Shown: positions 12,456 through 21,590 of the stretch, piece by piece
Numbering within the stretch: position 1 is the first letter of the stretch
How the letters are laid out: every line of letters starts with the position of its first letter
From: Gammaproteobacteria bacterium
Lineage (GTDB): Bacteria > Pseudomonadota > Gammaproteobacteria > Tenderiales > Tenderiaceae
Reading direction: 5' to 3'
Assembly: GCA_016200485.1 (NCBI GenBank)
Contig: JACQEP010000019.1
Location: forward strand, 1-64,000
Length of the DNA stretch: 64,000 nucleotides
Notes under the pieces: model-generated
Database searches by the model: none
Told to the model about the DNA's origin: nothing
The model's input: only the letters and a program-made list of their open reading frames with translations
Position numbers and translations under genes: made by a program

Positions 12456-12581
12456 GGCTTTCCTTTCCTTGCGTTTGTTGCATATCCCTGCATCACTATC
12501 ACTATAGGCGATGGATTCGGTCGTGTTAAGGATAATTTCGCAAAAAATAATTGCAGATGTATGACAGCGTAATTTATTGAT

Positions 12582-12785
12582 CTAACGCCGACTAAATAAC
12601 CAAATCAAAATACTCAGGATTATGCTGATAATAATTGATGTAGTAAGTGGGAAATAAAAACGGAAGTTTTCTTTTTCGAAGACGATGTCACCGGGTAAGC
12701 GGCCCAGCCCCGATTTTTGCAGCAGTGGCCACAGCAATCCGGCGACAACCAGAATAATGCCAAGGATGATGAGAAAGCGTTGCAT
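12582..12785 (-). CDS. DUF2905 family small membrane protein
   Basis: 67 residues from the ATG at 12785 (MQRFLIILG); the longer frame adds 11 residues that do not fit the family. Two hydrophobic segments flank a hydrophilic middle, PLLQKSGLGRLPGDI, the conserved core of DUF2905. A small inner-membrane protein of unknown function. It lies 44 bases downstream of rpiA on the same strand and may share its transcript. Confidence 0.85.
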   Translation of the reverse strand: MQRFLIILGIILVVAGLLWPLLQKSGLGRLPGDIVFEKENFRFYFPLTTSIIISIILSILIWLFSRR

Positions 12786-12829
12786 AGGGTAGGCGGCGTT
12801 GCCAGAATGTCCCGGCAACGCCGGAAAGT

Positions 12830-13492
12830 TCAGGTGATCTTCTTGACGCCCTGCTGCGTGCCCAGCAGCAGCACATCCGCCGGGCGAATCGCAAACAGGC
12901 CATTGGTAACCACGCCGGGGATGTTGTTGATCTCGGCCTCCAGTTTGGTCGGCTCCATGATCTGGAGATGGTGAATATCCAGGATGATGTTGCCGTTGTC
13001 GGTGACAAAGCCCTGGCGATACACCGGCTCGCCGCCGAGTTTCACCATCTGCCGGGCGACAAAACTGCGCGCCATCGGGATTACTTCGATCGGTAGCGGG
13101 AATGTGCCCAGTATGTCGACCAGCTTCGATTCATCAGCGATACAAATGAATTTATCCGCCGCGCCGGCGACAATCTTTTCACGCGTCAGCGCGCCACCGC
13201 CACCCTTGATCAGGTGCAGGTATTTGTTGGATTCGTCGGCGCCATCGACGTAGAGCGGGATATTGCCTACCTCGTTGAGGTCGTAGACATGGATGCCGTG
13301 CTTTTTCAGCCGCTGGGCGCTGGCCTCGGAGCTGGCCACCGTGCCCTCGATCTTGCCCTTCATCTTCGCCAGGCCGTCGATAAAGTGATTGGCGGTGGAG
13401 CCGGTGCCGATGCCGACGATCATCCCGGCCTCGACATATTCCAGTGCCGCATCGGCGACAGCCTTTTTCATTTGGTCTTGGGTCATGGTCAT
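12830..13492 (-). CDS. rpiA: Ribose-5-phosphate isomerase A
   Basis: Interconverts ribose-5-phosphate and ribulose-5-phosphate in the pentose phosphate pathway. The signatures [13 protein letters not shown], the catalytic DGADE, and [11 protein letters not shown] are all present in 220 residues, normal for RpiA. The ribosome site GGAAGGGAG lies before two close ATGs (13492 and 13486); the first is used here. The DUF2905 gene follows on the same strand. Confidence 0.97.
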   Translation of the reverse strand: MTMTQDQMKKAVADAALEYVEAGMIVGIGTGSTANHFIDGLAKMKGKIEGTVASSEASAQRLKKHGIHVYDLNEVGNIPLYVDGADESNKYLHLIKGGGGALTREKIVAGAADKFICIADESKLVDILGTFPLPIEVIPMARSFVARQMVKLGGEPVYRQGFVTDNGNIILDIHHLQIMEPTKLEAEINNIPGVVTNGLFAIRPADVLLLGTQQGVKKIT

Positions 13493-13654
13493 GGTGGGTC
13501 TCCCTTCCTTCGGGGCTGTGGTGCGAACCTGCCATGATAATGAAATCGGGGAAAAGGGAAAAGAACAGATATTTCAAACTTCGTCACAGCTCCCCGTGTT
13601 GCCATATCATTTTCACTTTAATCCGGCACTGCCATTCGCCGTTTCTGGGCGAGG

Positions 13655-16456
13655 TCATGCCATTGGGTTAAACCGCATTTCCGTGGGTGTCGCGATCTGT
13701 TGCAGATAGGCAGCCACATCCTCGGCGGGCATGGGCCTGGCACACAAATAGCCTTGGTAGAGATAGCAGCCCTGGCGATACAGGAAGTCGCGTTGCTGCC
13801 GGGTCTCGACCCCTTCGGCGATGACCTCGATCTCGAGGCTATGGGCAAGGGCAATAATGGCGGTGACAATGGCGGCATCTTCCGAGTCGGTGGTAATGTC
13901 GCGCACGAAGGATTGATCGATCTTGAGCCGGTCGATGGGAAAGCGCTTGAGATAGCTGAGCGAAGAATAACCCGTCCCGAAGTCGTCGATGGAGAGTTTG
14001 ATGCCCATTGAACTGAAGCGCTCTAGCATGGCGGTGTTGGGCGCCGACTGCTGCATCAGCATGCTTTCGGTAAGCTCCAGCTCGAGGAATTGCGGCGGCA
14101 ACCCCGTGCTGTCGAGGGTGCGGGAGATGCTCTGCACCAGATCCGCCTGACGAAATTGCACCGCAGATAGATTGACCGCGATGGGCAGCGGTTGCAGGCC
14201 TTGCTGCTGCCAGAGGACCCCTTGGCTACAGACGCTGCGCAACACCCATTCTCCCAGGGGGATGATGAGGCCTGTTTCTTCGGCGGTCGGGATAAACCGG
14301 TTCGGCAATAACATGCCCTTTTCGGGGTGCTGCCAGCGGAGCAGCGCCTCCAGTCCGACCACGCGACCGGAGATCGCATCGACCTGGGGCTGATAATGGA
14401 TGAGGAATTCGCTGCGTTCCAGCGCCAGTCGCAAATCGTTTTCCATCGCCAGCCGTTCCGAGGCCCACAGATTGAGCTGAGGGGTAAAAAACTGGAAGTT
14501 GTTACGTCCGTTTTCCTTGGCGTGGTACATGGCGGTGTCGGCGTATTTCATCAGCGTCTGCACATCCTGACCATCATTGGGATAAAGACTGATGCCAATG
14601 CTGGCAGAGGTATGAAATGTTCGCCCCTCCACCAGGACAGGGGCGGACAAGGCCTTCAGAATATCGTGCGCGATATCGGCAACCTTGCTCGTCTCCGCTA
14701 TGTTGGGCAGGACGATGACGTATTCGTCGCCACCGATACGGGAGATGGTGTCCGCCTCATGCAGGCAGGAGGCAAGACGCTGCGCCACCTGCTGCAGGAG
14801 TTTGTCGCCCACGAGATGTCCCAGGGAGTCATTGATGGTCTTGAACCGGTCCAGATCCATGAACAGCACGGCGATCATGGTCTTATCGCGCTGCGCCTCG
14901 GCGATGGCCAGACCGATACGATCCTGCAGCAACAGCCGGTTGGGCAAATCGGTCAGCGGGTCGTGGTAGGCTAGATGCTGGATGCGTTCCTGGGTCTGCT
15001 TGCGTTCGGTAATGTCGGTACAGATGCCTACATAGTGGCTGATTTGACCAGCCTCGTCACGATTGGCATTGATGGTCAGCCACTGGGCATATAGCGAGCC
15101 ATCCTTACGTCGATCCCATATTTCGCCTTCCCAGTGACCATCGCTCCTGAGCGCATGCCACATCCCCTCGTAGAAGTCTCGGTCCTGCCAGTGCGACTGA
15201 AACAGCCGCGGATTCTGGCCCAGGATTTCTTCCCTGGAGTAACCGGTGATTTCAGTGTAGGCCTTGTTGACGGCGACGATCCTGGTATTGGCGTCGGTGA
15301 ATACAATCCCTTCAGAGCTGCTGTCAAACACATGAGCGGCCAGTCTCAGGGTTTCCTCCTGGTCGCGCAGGTGTGCCGTCAGTTGATCCGCCTGACGGAG
15401 GGCCGCGCGCCGGGCTACAAGCGAGAGGGCAGTACCAAACAGCAGCAGGCTGATGGCGACGCCCCCCATAAGGACGAACAGGGGGGGCGTTTGTCCCTGT
15501 TGTACGCCGAAAGTGGGCAAGGCGGCAATTTCGATCCGCCAGTGGCGCCCCCCCAGTTCGAACATGATCTGTTTGTGCAACGTCGCCGCCATCGGACGAC
15601 TCATGGTATGTGGGAGCTGCGAGCTATCGAAAATCAGGGTGGAGGACGCTGGACGCGTGTGGTCAGCGTTCGTATCGAAGATACGTATGGCCAGTGTGTT
15701 CAGCGTCGCCGGATGTAAAGCACCGGCCATCAGTGCAGCGGTATCGAAGACGGCAACAACAACACCGAGAAAGGCCTCTTGCCGTTGGCTGATGGTGAGT
15801 AGGGGCGCACCGTTTTGATAAATGGGTATGAAAAACAGGACTCCCGGGCGGCCCCCTTGGATAAGATTGAGGGGGGCGGTAGCTGTCAGTTCCCCTGTAT
15901 CACGTGACTGTTCGATGGCTTGTTGGCGTAGGGATTCACTCAACAAGTCGTAGCCCAGCGCCCCCACGTTTCTCTGTATGGGTTCGATATACTCGGTCAC
16001 CATATATTCCGGGCGCTGGCCCGTCGGCTGTATTTCAAACTTGGCATAATCGGAGCCCTGGCTGCTATCCTGCCGTACCTGGCGCTCGTAAGTAGTCTTG
16101 GCCTGCAGCGGGACGCGGCGGGCGAATTCCAGGGCCAAAATCCCCGGATAGCGCTCCTCGATGTTCAGACGCTCGACATAGCGATGGAATTCGGTACGAG
16201 TGACGTCCTCCGAGGCCGCATAGAGGCTGCCGACGCCACGCAATGCCTCCATGTAAATATTCATTAGCTGGGTAATCTCTGCAACACTAGCGTCGGCCGC
16301 AGCGTCAAAAGCGGAGTTCACCTCCTGATTGATACGACTCGATGTAAAATGCCAGGCAAGTCCTGTCAGCAGCAGTCCACCTAGCAGGATGGGCAGTGCC
16401 CGTCGCAGGTGCGTACCCATTATGTTGTTCCAGCGCAAGCGTTGCCTGAGCTGCAT
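13655..16456 (-). CDS. Membrane CHASE-PAS-GGDEF-EAL c-di-GMP enzyme
   Basis: 933 residues. Order: first membrane helix (~16-35), periplasmic CHASE sensor (~45-300, including EERYPGILALEFARRVP), second helix (~325-348), PAS (~370-490), GGDEF (~505-660) and EAL (~675-925). The cyclase signature is the variant RIGGDEYV; the upstream inhibitory position reads HEAD, so the RxxD product-inhibition site is lost. The EAL motif GLEALLRW and DDFGTGYSSL look intact, so the enzyme could both make and degrade c-di-GMP. The ligand is unknown. Monocistronic, convergent with nothing close. Confidence 0.93.
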   Translation of the reverse strand: MQLRQRLRWNNIMGTHLRRALPILLGGLLLTGLAWHFTSSRINQEVNSAFDAAADASVAEITQLMNIYMEALRGVGSLYAASEDVTRTEFHRYVERLNIEERYPGILALEFARRVPLQAKTTYERQVRQDSSQGSDYAKFEIQPTGQRPEYMVTEYIEPIQRNVGALGYDLLSESLRQQAIEQSRDTGELTATAPLNLIQGGRPGVLFFIPIYQNGAPLLTISQRQEAFLGVVVAVFDTAALMAGALHPATLNTLAIRIFDTNADHTRPASSTLIFDSSQLPHTMSRPMAATLHKQIMFELGGRHWRIEIAALPTFGVQQGQTPPLFVLMGGVAISLLLFGTALSLVARRAALRQADQLTAHLRDQEETLRLAAHVFDSSSEGIVFTDANTRIVAVNKAYTEITGYSREEILGQNPRLFQSHWQDRDFYEGMWHALRSDGHWEGEIWDRRKDGSLYAQWLTINANRDEAGQISHYVGICTDITERKQTQERIQHLAYHDPLTDLPNRLLLQDRIGLAIAEAQRDKTMIAVLFMDLDRFKTINDSLGHLVGDKLLQQVAQRLASCLHEADTISRIGGDEYVIVLPNIAETSKVADIAHDILKALSAPVLVEGRTFHTSASIGISLYPNDGQDVQTLMKYADTAMYHAKENGRNNFQFFTPQLNLWASERLAMENDLRLALERSEFLIHYQPQVDAISGRVVGLEALLRWQHPEKGMLLPNRFIPTAEETGLIIPLGEWVLRSVCSQGVLWQQQGLQPLPIAVNLSAVQFRQADLVQSISRTLDSTGLPPQFLELELTESMLMQQSAPNTAMLERFSSMGIKLSIDDFGTGYSSLSYLKRFPIDRLKIDQSFVRDITTDSEDAAIVTAIIALAHSLEIEVIAEGVETRQQRDFLYRQGCYLYQGYLCARPMPAEDVAAYLQQIATPTEMRFNPMA

Positions 16457-16716
16457 TCAGCGGCCTTTATTCTCTTGTTGCCCACGACACATTATGCGAG
16501 CCACCGTGTGGAAACTATCTTAAGGAAATTAAGTGTAGCGTAGAATGGACTAAGCAGGAGATGGCTCATCGTTACCTCATGGAAACTTAAAGTCAGGGGG
16601 CATCGTTGCCTATGACTTCGCTCCGTAGGCTGCTCAAGAAGTTGCGAATGGAAAATCCGTCAACGGTACGCTCGTTCTTTTTTCACTTCCCCCTGCTTTT
16701 TTGATACCTTACATCT

Positions 16717-18231
16717 ATGCCACAGAAATATCTCGAAAAAATCCTCAAGGCCCGCGTTTATGACGTGGCCGATGTCACACCATTGGACGCCATGCGCAGT
16801 CTCTCCAAGCGCTTGGGTAATCATATCCTGCTCAAGCGCGAGGATTTGCAGCCGGTCTTTTCCTTCAAGCTGCGCGGGGCCTATAACAAGATCGTCGGTC
16901 TGTCGCCGGAGGCGCGGGCCAATGGCGTGATTGCCGCTTCGGCCGGCAATCACGCCCAGGGCGTGGCCCTGGCCGCGCAGAAGCTGGGGATCAAGGCGCT
17001 GATCGTGATGCCCAAGACCACGCCCGCGATCAAGGTAGCATCGGTGCGGGCCTACGGTGCGCGCACGGTGTTGCATGGTGATGCTTACGATGAGGCCTAT
17101 CGTCATGCGGTCGGGCTGGGTGAGCAGGAAGGTATGACCTTTATCCATCCCTACGATGACCCGGAGGTGATCGCCGGTCAGGGCACGGTGGCGCTGGAGA
17201 TCCTGCGCCAGCACACGGGTGAGATTCACGCCATCTTCGTACCGGTCGGTGGCGGCGGGTTGATTGCAGGTGTGGCGGCATTTGTGAAAACACTTTATCC
17301 CAAGGTGAAGATCATCGGCGTCGAGCCGGAAGATGCGGCTTGCATGTATGAAGCTTTGAAACGCAAACGGCGGGTGACGCTGGATCAGGTCGGCATCTTT
17401 GCCGACGGCGTTGCGGTGCGGCAGGCGGGTGCCGAGCCGTATCGCATCGCACGCCAGTGCGTCGATGAAGTGATCCTGGTCAGCACCGATGAGATTTGTG
17501 CCGCGATCAAGGATATTTTCGATGACACGCGTTCCATCGCCGAGCCCGCAGGTGCGCTGGCGGTGGCGGGGATGAAAAAATATGTGGCCCGCGAAGAATT
17601 GAGAGATCAGACTTTAGTCGCCATTGATTCCGGCGCCAACATGAATTTCGATCGTCTGCGTCATGTCTCTGAGCGGGCGGAGGTGGGCGAACGTAATGAA
17701 GCCGTGCTGGCGGTGACGATCCCCGAGCGCCCCGGTTCGTTCCGTCAGTTTTGCCAAGCCATCGGCCGCCGCGGCGTGACCGAGTTTAATTATCGTTACG
17801 CCGATGCGCGTGATGCGCATGTCTTTGTCGGATTGACGACCGGCGGTGGTGAAGGCGAACGTGAGGATGTGGTGACTCGTCTGCGCGACAAAGGTTATCC
17901 CGTGATCGACATGACGGATAACGAGATGGCCAAGCTGCACATCCGGCATATGGTCGGCGGTCATGCGCCAACGGTCGAAAATGAATTGCTTTATCGCTTT
18001 GAGTTTCCCGAGCGCCCCGGTGCCTTGCTCGAATTTCTCACCAAAATGGGCGAGGGTTGGAATATCACACTCTTTCACTATCGCAATCACGGTGCCGCCT
18101 ATGGCCGGGTGCTGGTGGGTGTGCAGGTAATGCGCAACGATAAACGCGGATTTCAGAAGTTTCTTGATGAGTTGGGTTACCACTATCAGGAAGAAACCGA
18201 TAATCCGGCATACAAGTTATTTCTTAGTTAA
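16717..18231 (+). CDS. ilvA: Threonine ammonia-lyase, biosynthetic (IlvA)
   Basis: PLP enzyme converting threonine to 2-oxobutanoate, the first step toward isoleucine. The PLP lysine lies in FSFKLRGAYN (residue 51), and the phosphate loop VGGGGLIAG is near residue 180. The length of 504 and two C-terminal ACT-like regions (each opening with a PERPG segment: VTIPERPGSF and FEFPERPGAL) mark the long, isoleucine-inhibited biosynthetic form. The ribosome site is weak. The next gene starts 5 bases after the stop, so they are probably co-transcribed. No ilv/leu genes are nearby. Confidence 0.97.
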   Translation: MPQKYLEKILKARVYDVADVTPLDAMRSLSKRLGNHILLKREDLQPVFSFKLRGAYNKIVGLSPEARANGVIAASAGNHAQGVALAAQKLGIKALIVMPKTTPAIKVASVRAYGARTVLHGDAYDEAYRHAVGLGEQEGMTFIHPYDDPEVIAGQGTVALEILRQHTGEIHAIFVPVGGGGLIAGVAAFVKTLYPKVKIIGVEPEDAACMYEALKRKRRVTLDQVGIFADGVAVRQAGAEPYRIARQCVDEVILVSTDEICAAIKDIFDDTRSIAEPAGALAVAGMKKYVAREELRDQTLVAIDSGANMNFDRLRHVSERAEVGERNEAVLAVTIPERPGSFRQFCQAIGRRGVTEFNYRYADARDAHVFVGLTTGGGEGEREDVVTRLRDKGYPVIDMTDNEMAKLHIRHMVGGHAPTVENELLYRFEFPERPGALLEFLTKMGEGWNITLFHYRNHGAAYGRVLVGVQVMRNDKRGFQKFLDELGYHYQEETDNPAYKLFLS

Positions 18232-18236
18232 TAAAT

Positions 18237-18626
18237 ATGGCAAAACAAAGCTTGCGGGTCGTCGTGCTGGGTGCAAGCGCAAAACCCGAGCGCTATGCCC
18301 ATCGCGCGCAACAAATGTTGATGGATCATGGGTATCAAGTGGTCTTGGTGTCTCGCCGTGCTGAAACGATACTTGGTATTTCAACATTGCAAAGTTTGCG
18401 CGAGGTAACGCCGCCGGTGGATGTGATCACAGTCTATGTGGGTGCAGCGCAATCCAGTGGCTTACTCGAGGATATGCTTGCGCTTAAACCGCGGCGCGTG
18501 ATTTTTAATCCCGGTGCCGAGAATGCACTGCTTGAGGCGGCGTTGCAGAAGGCCGGGATCGAAGTCTGGCGCGCCTGTACCTTGGTGCTGTTACGGACTA
18601 ATCAGTTCGCACTGGACGCAGGATGA
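18237..18626 (+). CDS. CoA-binding domain protein (YccU-like)
   Basis: 129 residues forming one Rossmann CoA-binding domain: VVVLGASAKPERYAHRAQ with the nucleotide loop at the N-terminus, then VDVITVYVGA and RRVIFNPGAEN. Families with this fold bind CoA, but the role of stand-alone members is unknown. It starts 5 bases after ilvA and its stop overlaps the next start (ATGA), so it sits inside a likely ilvA operon. Confidence 0.85.
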   Translation: MAKQSLRVVVLGASAKPERYAHRAQQMLMDHGYQVVLVSRRAETILGISTLQSLREVTPPVDVITVYVGAAQSSGLLEDMLALKPRRVIFNPGAENALLEAALQKAGIEVWRACTLVLLRTNQFALDAG

Positions 18627-18952
18627 TTGAGATCGCCATGAACAGAGTCTATTGTATCGCCATCATGAGTTTGATTTCGGTTTCGGCGTTGGCTGAGTCG
18701 ATGCGCTGCGGCGATCAGGTGATCGCGGTAGGGGATGATAAGGCACGTGTGTTGCGTTATTGCGGCAAACCGGTTTTGAAAGAGCGGCCCCAGACCAAGA
18801 CGCGATTGTCAGTCGATGCTCATGGCGAGCAACGCCGCCAACGGGTGCCTATGGAGCGGTGGGTCTATGATATGCCCAGCGGTCAATTATCCCGGCGGTT
18901 AGTATTTACGGACGGGCGGGTGGCGGAAATCGAAACCGGTGATCGGCAGTAG
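18623..18952 (+). CDS. Exported DUF2845 family protein
   Basis: A signal peptide (MNRVYCIAIMSLISVSALA) is followed by the DUF2845 core: MRCGDQVIAVGDDKARVLRYCGKP with a conserved cysteine pair, then RWVYDMPSGQL. Probably a small periplasmic protein of unknown function. The ATG at 18623 overlaps the preceding stop; an internal ATG at 18638 would give a more standard signal peptide and may be the real start. A palindromic repeat begins at its stop codon. Confidence 0.85.
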   Translation: MIEIAMNRVYCIAIMSLISVSALAESMRCGDQVIAVGDDKARVLRYCGKPVLKERPQTKTRLSVDAHGEQRRQRVPMERWVYDMPSGQLSRRLVFTDGRVAEIETGDRQ

Positions 18953-18974
18953 GGGCAATTTATGAATCGCCCCT
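18951..18974. repeat. Near-perfect palindrome of the GGGGCGATTCAT family
   Basis: Half-sites AGGGGCAATTTA and TGAATCGCCCCT, with two mismatches to the perfect copy at 3175. It overlaps the last base of the DUF2845 stop codon region. Confidence 0.75.
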
Positions 18975-19045
18975 ACAGTTTCCCCTGGGTTCGCCGATGT
19001 TATTGATATTTCTGGGCAATGGGGCTCTTGAAGCGGGAATGCTCA

Positions 19046-19969
19046 ATGTTTGATTTTTTTAAGAAAAAGCCTGTGGCGGGCGGTAAAGAAGCGGCTGGAA
19101 AGCCTGAAATCCAGCCAGGTGCCTTGTGTCGCCTGATGCGCCTGTTTCCCATCGGTACCAAAGTGCGCTTTTACCCGGAATATCGCAAAGAGATCATGCT
19201 CGATTCGGTGATTATCGGCTATGTGATCAACAGTGAGCTGGTGTATTCGGTGCAGGGGCTGGTGTGCGATAAAGACAGCGGCCCGATGGCCTTTAGCGAT
19301 CAAACCAAGCTGCATTCCTATAGCCGTATTCAGAGTTTTCGCATTGTTGTGCCGGCAACGAACCAAAGTGAGGCGAAGCTTGATTATAACCGGCGTGAAG
19401 AGTTGCATAAGATTGGTGGGTTAACCCCGGGCAATACGATCACGTTGATTTCAGAGCGCCAAGGGCAGCACGTGCCGGTGCTGGAAACGACGGTTCAAAA
19501 GCGCGCGCTGTTGAATCAGGGTTATTATGCGGGCGTCACGGTGGCGATGTTGGATGTCAATATCGGAACATTGAAGTTAACGGATCAGCGGGCGCATGTG
19601 CGTTTGCAGACGAATATGCCGGTGTCTGTGCAGTATTACGATGGTCCGAATTCCAATTTGGTCAATTGCACGATGCTCGATTTCTCAGAATGTTCATTGC
19701 GGCTCAAGTTTGGAGGGGATTTTCCTGCGGAGTCAATGCCACACGCCGACGACGATTTGATTTTGTCATTTCATTTACCGGATCGCGCAGGTAATTTGTC
19801 GTTGGTGGGGCATGTGTTTCGTATTGAAGGCGATGCGGTAGTAGTGATGCTTAAGGGTAGTTTGGGGAATAATCAAGCGGTGGCGCCGCTGAGTCCAATT
19901 GATATTTTAGAAATCAAGGCTAATCTGTTACAGAATGGGCGGGCGAGGCCAGTGCCAGCACCAAACTAA
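19046..19969 (+). CDS. YcgR-like flagellar brake/PilZ domain protein
   Basis: About 307 residues from the ATG at 19046; an upstream ATG at 19019 adds nine residues. The N-terminal half (~45-160) resembles the YcgR_2/PilZN region: IGTKVRFYPEYRKEIMLDSVI. The C-terminal half carries a PilZ domain with RAHVRLQTNMPV as the RxxxR element and DFSECSLRL in place of the usual D/NxSxxG, so the glycine is absent and c-di-GMP affinity is uncertain. It would act in the cytoplasm as a receptor or degenerate PilZ adaptor. It stands alone, convergent with the EVE gene. Confidence 0.75.
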   Translation: MFDFFKKKPVAGGKEAAGKPEIQPGALCRLMRLFPIGTKVRFYPEYRKEIMLDSVIIGYVINSELVYSVQGLVCDKDSGPMAFSDQTKLHSYSRIQSFRIVVPATNQSEAKLDYNRREELHKIGGLTPGNTITLISERQGQHVPVLETTVQKRALLNQGYYAGVTVAMLDVNIGTLKLTDQRAHVRLQTNMPVSVQYYDGPNSNLVNCTMLDFSECSLRLKFGGDFPAESMPHADDDLILSFHLPDRAGNLSLVGHVFRIEGDAVVVMLKGSLGNNQAVAPLSPIDILEIKANLLQNGRARPVPAPN

Positions 19970-19994
19970 TTAAAAGCTTCTCTGTCCATTCAGA

Positions 19995-20453
19995 TCACTC
20001 CAAATCCAAAATATATTGCCACTGCTCATTCGTTACCGGCATAACCGATAGCCGGTTGCCACGCCGTAGCAATAGCATCTCTTCGATTGCAGGATGATTT
20101 TTTAATTCATTCAAGCTGATGATGCGTTTTAATTTGCGCACCAATTGTACGTCGACCATAAACCAGCGCGGATGGTCAGGGGTGCTTTTGGGGTCAAAGT
20201 ATTTTGATTCCGGATTCCAGGCGCTGAAATCGGGATACGCGGCATTTACAATCCTGGCGATGCCGGCAATGCCTGGTGTTTCGCAATTGGAGTGATAGAA
20301 AAAGATTTGATCGCCAACACGCATCTCGTCGCGCATCATATTGCGTGCCTGATAATTGCGGACGCCATCCCAATGTTCGGTTTGATTGGGTCGGCTGGCC
20401 AGATCGTCAATACCAAAGGCATCGGGTTCGGATTTCATTAACCAATAACGCAT
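19995..20453 (-). CDS. EVE domain protein
   Basis: 152 residues from the ATG at 20453, where the conserved MRYWLMKSEPDAFGIDDL begins; the 43-residue upstream extension overlaps fau and is not family sequence. Further EVE hallmarks are HWDGVRNYQARNMMR and GDQIFFYHSN. EVE domains have the PUA-like fold and are thought to bind modified bases in RNA or DNA. It follows fau on the same strand by 19 bases, so it is probably part of the zapB-zapA-6S-fau transcription unit. Confidence 0.92.
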   Translation of the reverse strand: MRYWLMKSEPDAFGIDDLASRPNQTEHWDGVRNYQARNMMRDEMRVGDQIFFYHSNCETPGIAGIARIVNAAYPDFSAWNPESKYFDPKSTPDHPRWFMVDVQLVRKLKRIISLNELKNHPAIEEMLLLRRGNRLSVMPVTNEQWQYILDLE

Positions 20454-20472
20454 ATTTGTTCTCGGATTGTTT

Positions 20473-21069
20473 TCAGCGGCGATAAGTCGGATAAAAGCCC
20501 CGTTCAGTGACGATGCCATCCAGCGGCACGTCCCATGACTCGGCGGTGATGGATTTGAGTTTCTGAAATTCGTAGGCGACACCGATCAATCGCGGTTTGT
20601 GCCAATGCTGGCGCTGGAGCAGGTATTGCAGGGTCCGGTCGTAATAGCCCTTGCCCATGCCGAGGCGATTGCCGTGCTGGTCAAACGCCACCAATGGTAA
20701 CAGGATCAGGTCCAGGCCCCACGGGCGCGTGGTCTTGGCGATGGAGACTGCTGGTTCCGGGATGCCGAAGCGATTCAGATGCAAAGAGTTATCACCATCG
20801 TAGGGGGCAAACCAGAGCTGATGGGTGGAGGGTAAACCGATGACGGGTAGATGCCAGTCTTTGCCCAAGGTCCAGGCATAGTGCATTAATGGCGTAAGAT
20901 CCGGCTCGCCGTCATTGGCGATAAACCCCGCAATCCGGCGGCTGCGAAAGAAAATCGCGGTTTGGCGTAGACGTGTGGCAATAGCGACTGCGGCCGCGCG
21001 GCGTTGTTGCGGACTAAGCTGGCGGCGCTGGGCTCGGATACGTTTTCTGATTTGGGCGCGCGCGGTCAT
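20473..21069 (-). CDS. fau: 5-formyltetrahydrofolate cyclo-ligase
   Basis: ATP-dependent conversion of 5-formyl-THF to 5,10-methenyl-THF (YgfA/Fau). The N-terminal RKRIRAQRRQLSPQQRR, the middle LPVIG, and LGMGKGYYDRTLQ (the ATP/folate loop) are all family hallmarks; 198 residues is normal. It lies directly downstream of 6S RNA on the same strand, as in E. coli, where the two are co-transcribed. No obvious ribosome site precedes the ATG. An inverted repeat pair separates it from 6S RNA. Confidence 0.95.
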   Translation of the reverse strand: MTARAQIRKRIRAQRRQLSPQQRRAAAVAIATRLRQTAIFFRSRRIAGFIANDGEPDLTPLMHYAWTLGKDWHLPVIGLPSTHQLWFAPYDGDNSLHLNRFGIPEPAVSIAKTTRPWGLDLILLPLVAFDQHGNRLGMGKGYYDRTLQYLLQRQHWHKPRLIGVAYEFQKLKSITAESWDVPLDGIVTERGFYPTYRR

Positions 21070-21078
21070 AATAATTTT

Positions 21079-21226
21079 TTACCACAGAGGCACAGAGTAC
21101 ACAGAGCGATAACGATCTCCAGCGGGCTCTCTTACTTCTTTCAAAACATATTGTTAAGCCAGATTCCGCGTATACGAATATGAGCTTTCTCTGTGAACTC
21201 TGTGCCTCTGTGGTGAAACATCAAAA
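21079..21226. repeat. Inverted repeat pair of the ACCACAGAGGCACAGAG type
   Basis: The left arm ACCACAGAGGCACAGAGTAC (from 21081) and the right arm, inverted, AACTCTGTGCCTCTGTGGT (ending about 21214) enclose about 95 bases between fau and 6S RNA. Closely similar arms occur at 48306 and 48440. Confidence 0.75.
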
Positions 21227-21236
21227 ATGATTAAGG

Positions 21237-21426
21237 GCATCCTCCGCCTGTGCCGTCGGGGCATCGGACCTTGAACCAAGGGTTCAAGTGGGGGCTGGCG
21301 AAACATCGTTAGGCTTTCCGTACTGGCGGACATGCGCACTGATGTCTACTGGCTAGCCTCCGGAGTTTAATGATTAAGGCTCAAGGGTTACTCCGCCCGC
21401 AGGCGAACACCGCAGAGGATGTCCAA
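21237..21426 (-). ncRNA. ssrS: 6S RNA (SsrS)
   Basis: Regulatory RNA that binds RNA polymerase-sigma70 by mimicking an open promoter. Read on the minus strand, the 5' part CCTCTGCGGTGTTCGCCTGC and the 3' part GGCACAGGCGGAGGATGCCC pair to close the long hairpin. The 3' half also contains the highly recognisable CTTGAACCCTTGGTTCAAGG block seen in E. coli 6S RNA. The gene order zapA - ssrS - fau matches E. coli. A good promoter lies just upstream. Ends are estimated from pairing and may be off by a few bases. Confidence 0.93.
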
Positions 21427-21432
21427 GTATCC

Positions 21433-21461
21433 ATTCTAGCTGAAAACGGGGGTTTTGATAA
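21433..21461 (-). promoter_or_regulatory. Predicted sigma70 promoter of 6S RNA
   Basis: Minus-strand -35 TTATCA (21456-21461) and -10 TAGAAT (21433-21438) with a 17-base spacer. The -10 lies about 7 bases before the inferred 6S 5' end. Confidence 0.65.
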
Positions 21462-21462
21462 T

Positions 21463-21528
21463 GGCCGCCCCGAGGCGCGGAGCAGGGGCCCCACGTGAGT
21501 GGGGATGCGACCGCCGGTGGGGCGGCTA
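21463..21528. repeat. GC-rich self-complementary segment between 6S RNA and zapA
   Basis: Outer arms GGCCGCCCC (21463-21471) and GGGGCGGCT (21519-21527) are complementary, and an inner hairpin CCCCAC-GTGA-GTGGGG lies at 21490-21505. The segment is much more GC-rich than its surroundings. No U-tract follows on either strand, so it is not a standard terminator. Confidence 0.5.
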
Positions 21529-21555
21529 GTGTGAAAATGAAATGAAATTAAGAAC

Positions 21556-21587
21556 CCGCAGGGGCGATTCATGAATCGCCCCTGCGG
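21556..21587. repeat. 32-bp perfect palindrome, longest copy of the GGGGCGATTCAT family
   Basis: Half-site CCGCAGGGGCGATTCA. It ends 3 bases before the last base of the leftward zapA gene, so it lies immediately beyond that stop codon. Confidence 0.85.
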
Positions 21588-21590
21588 CCA

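Noticed and set aside
21381..21572. 63-residue minus-strand frame, beginning MNRPCGFLISF
   Set aside because: It overlaps 6S RNA and its promoter; no conservation or ribosome site.
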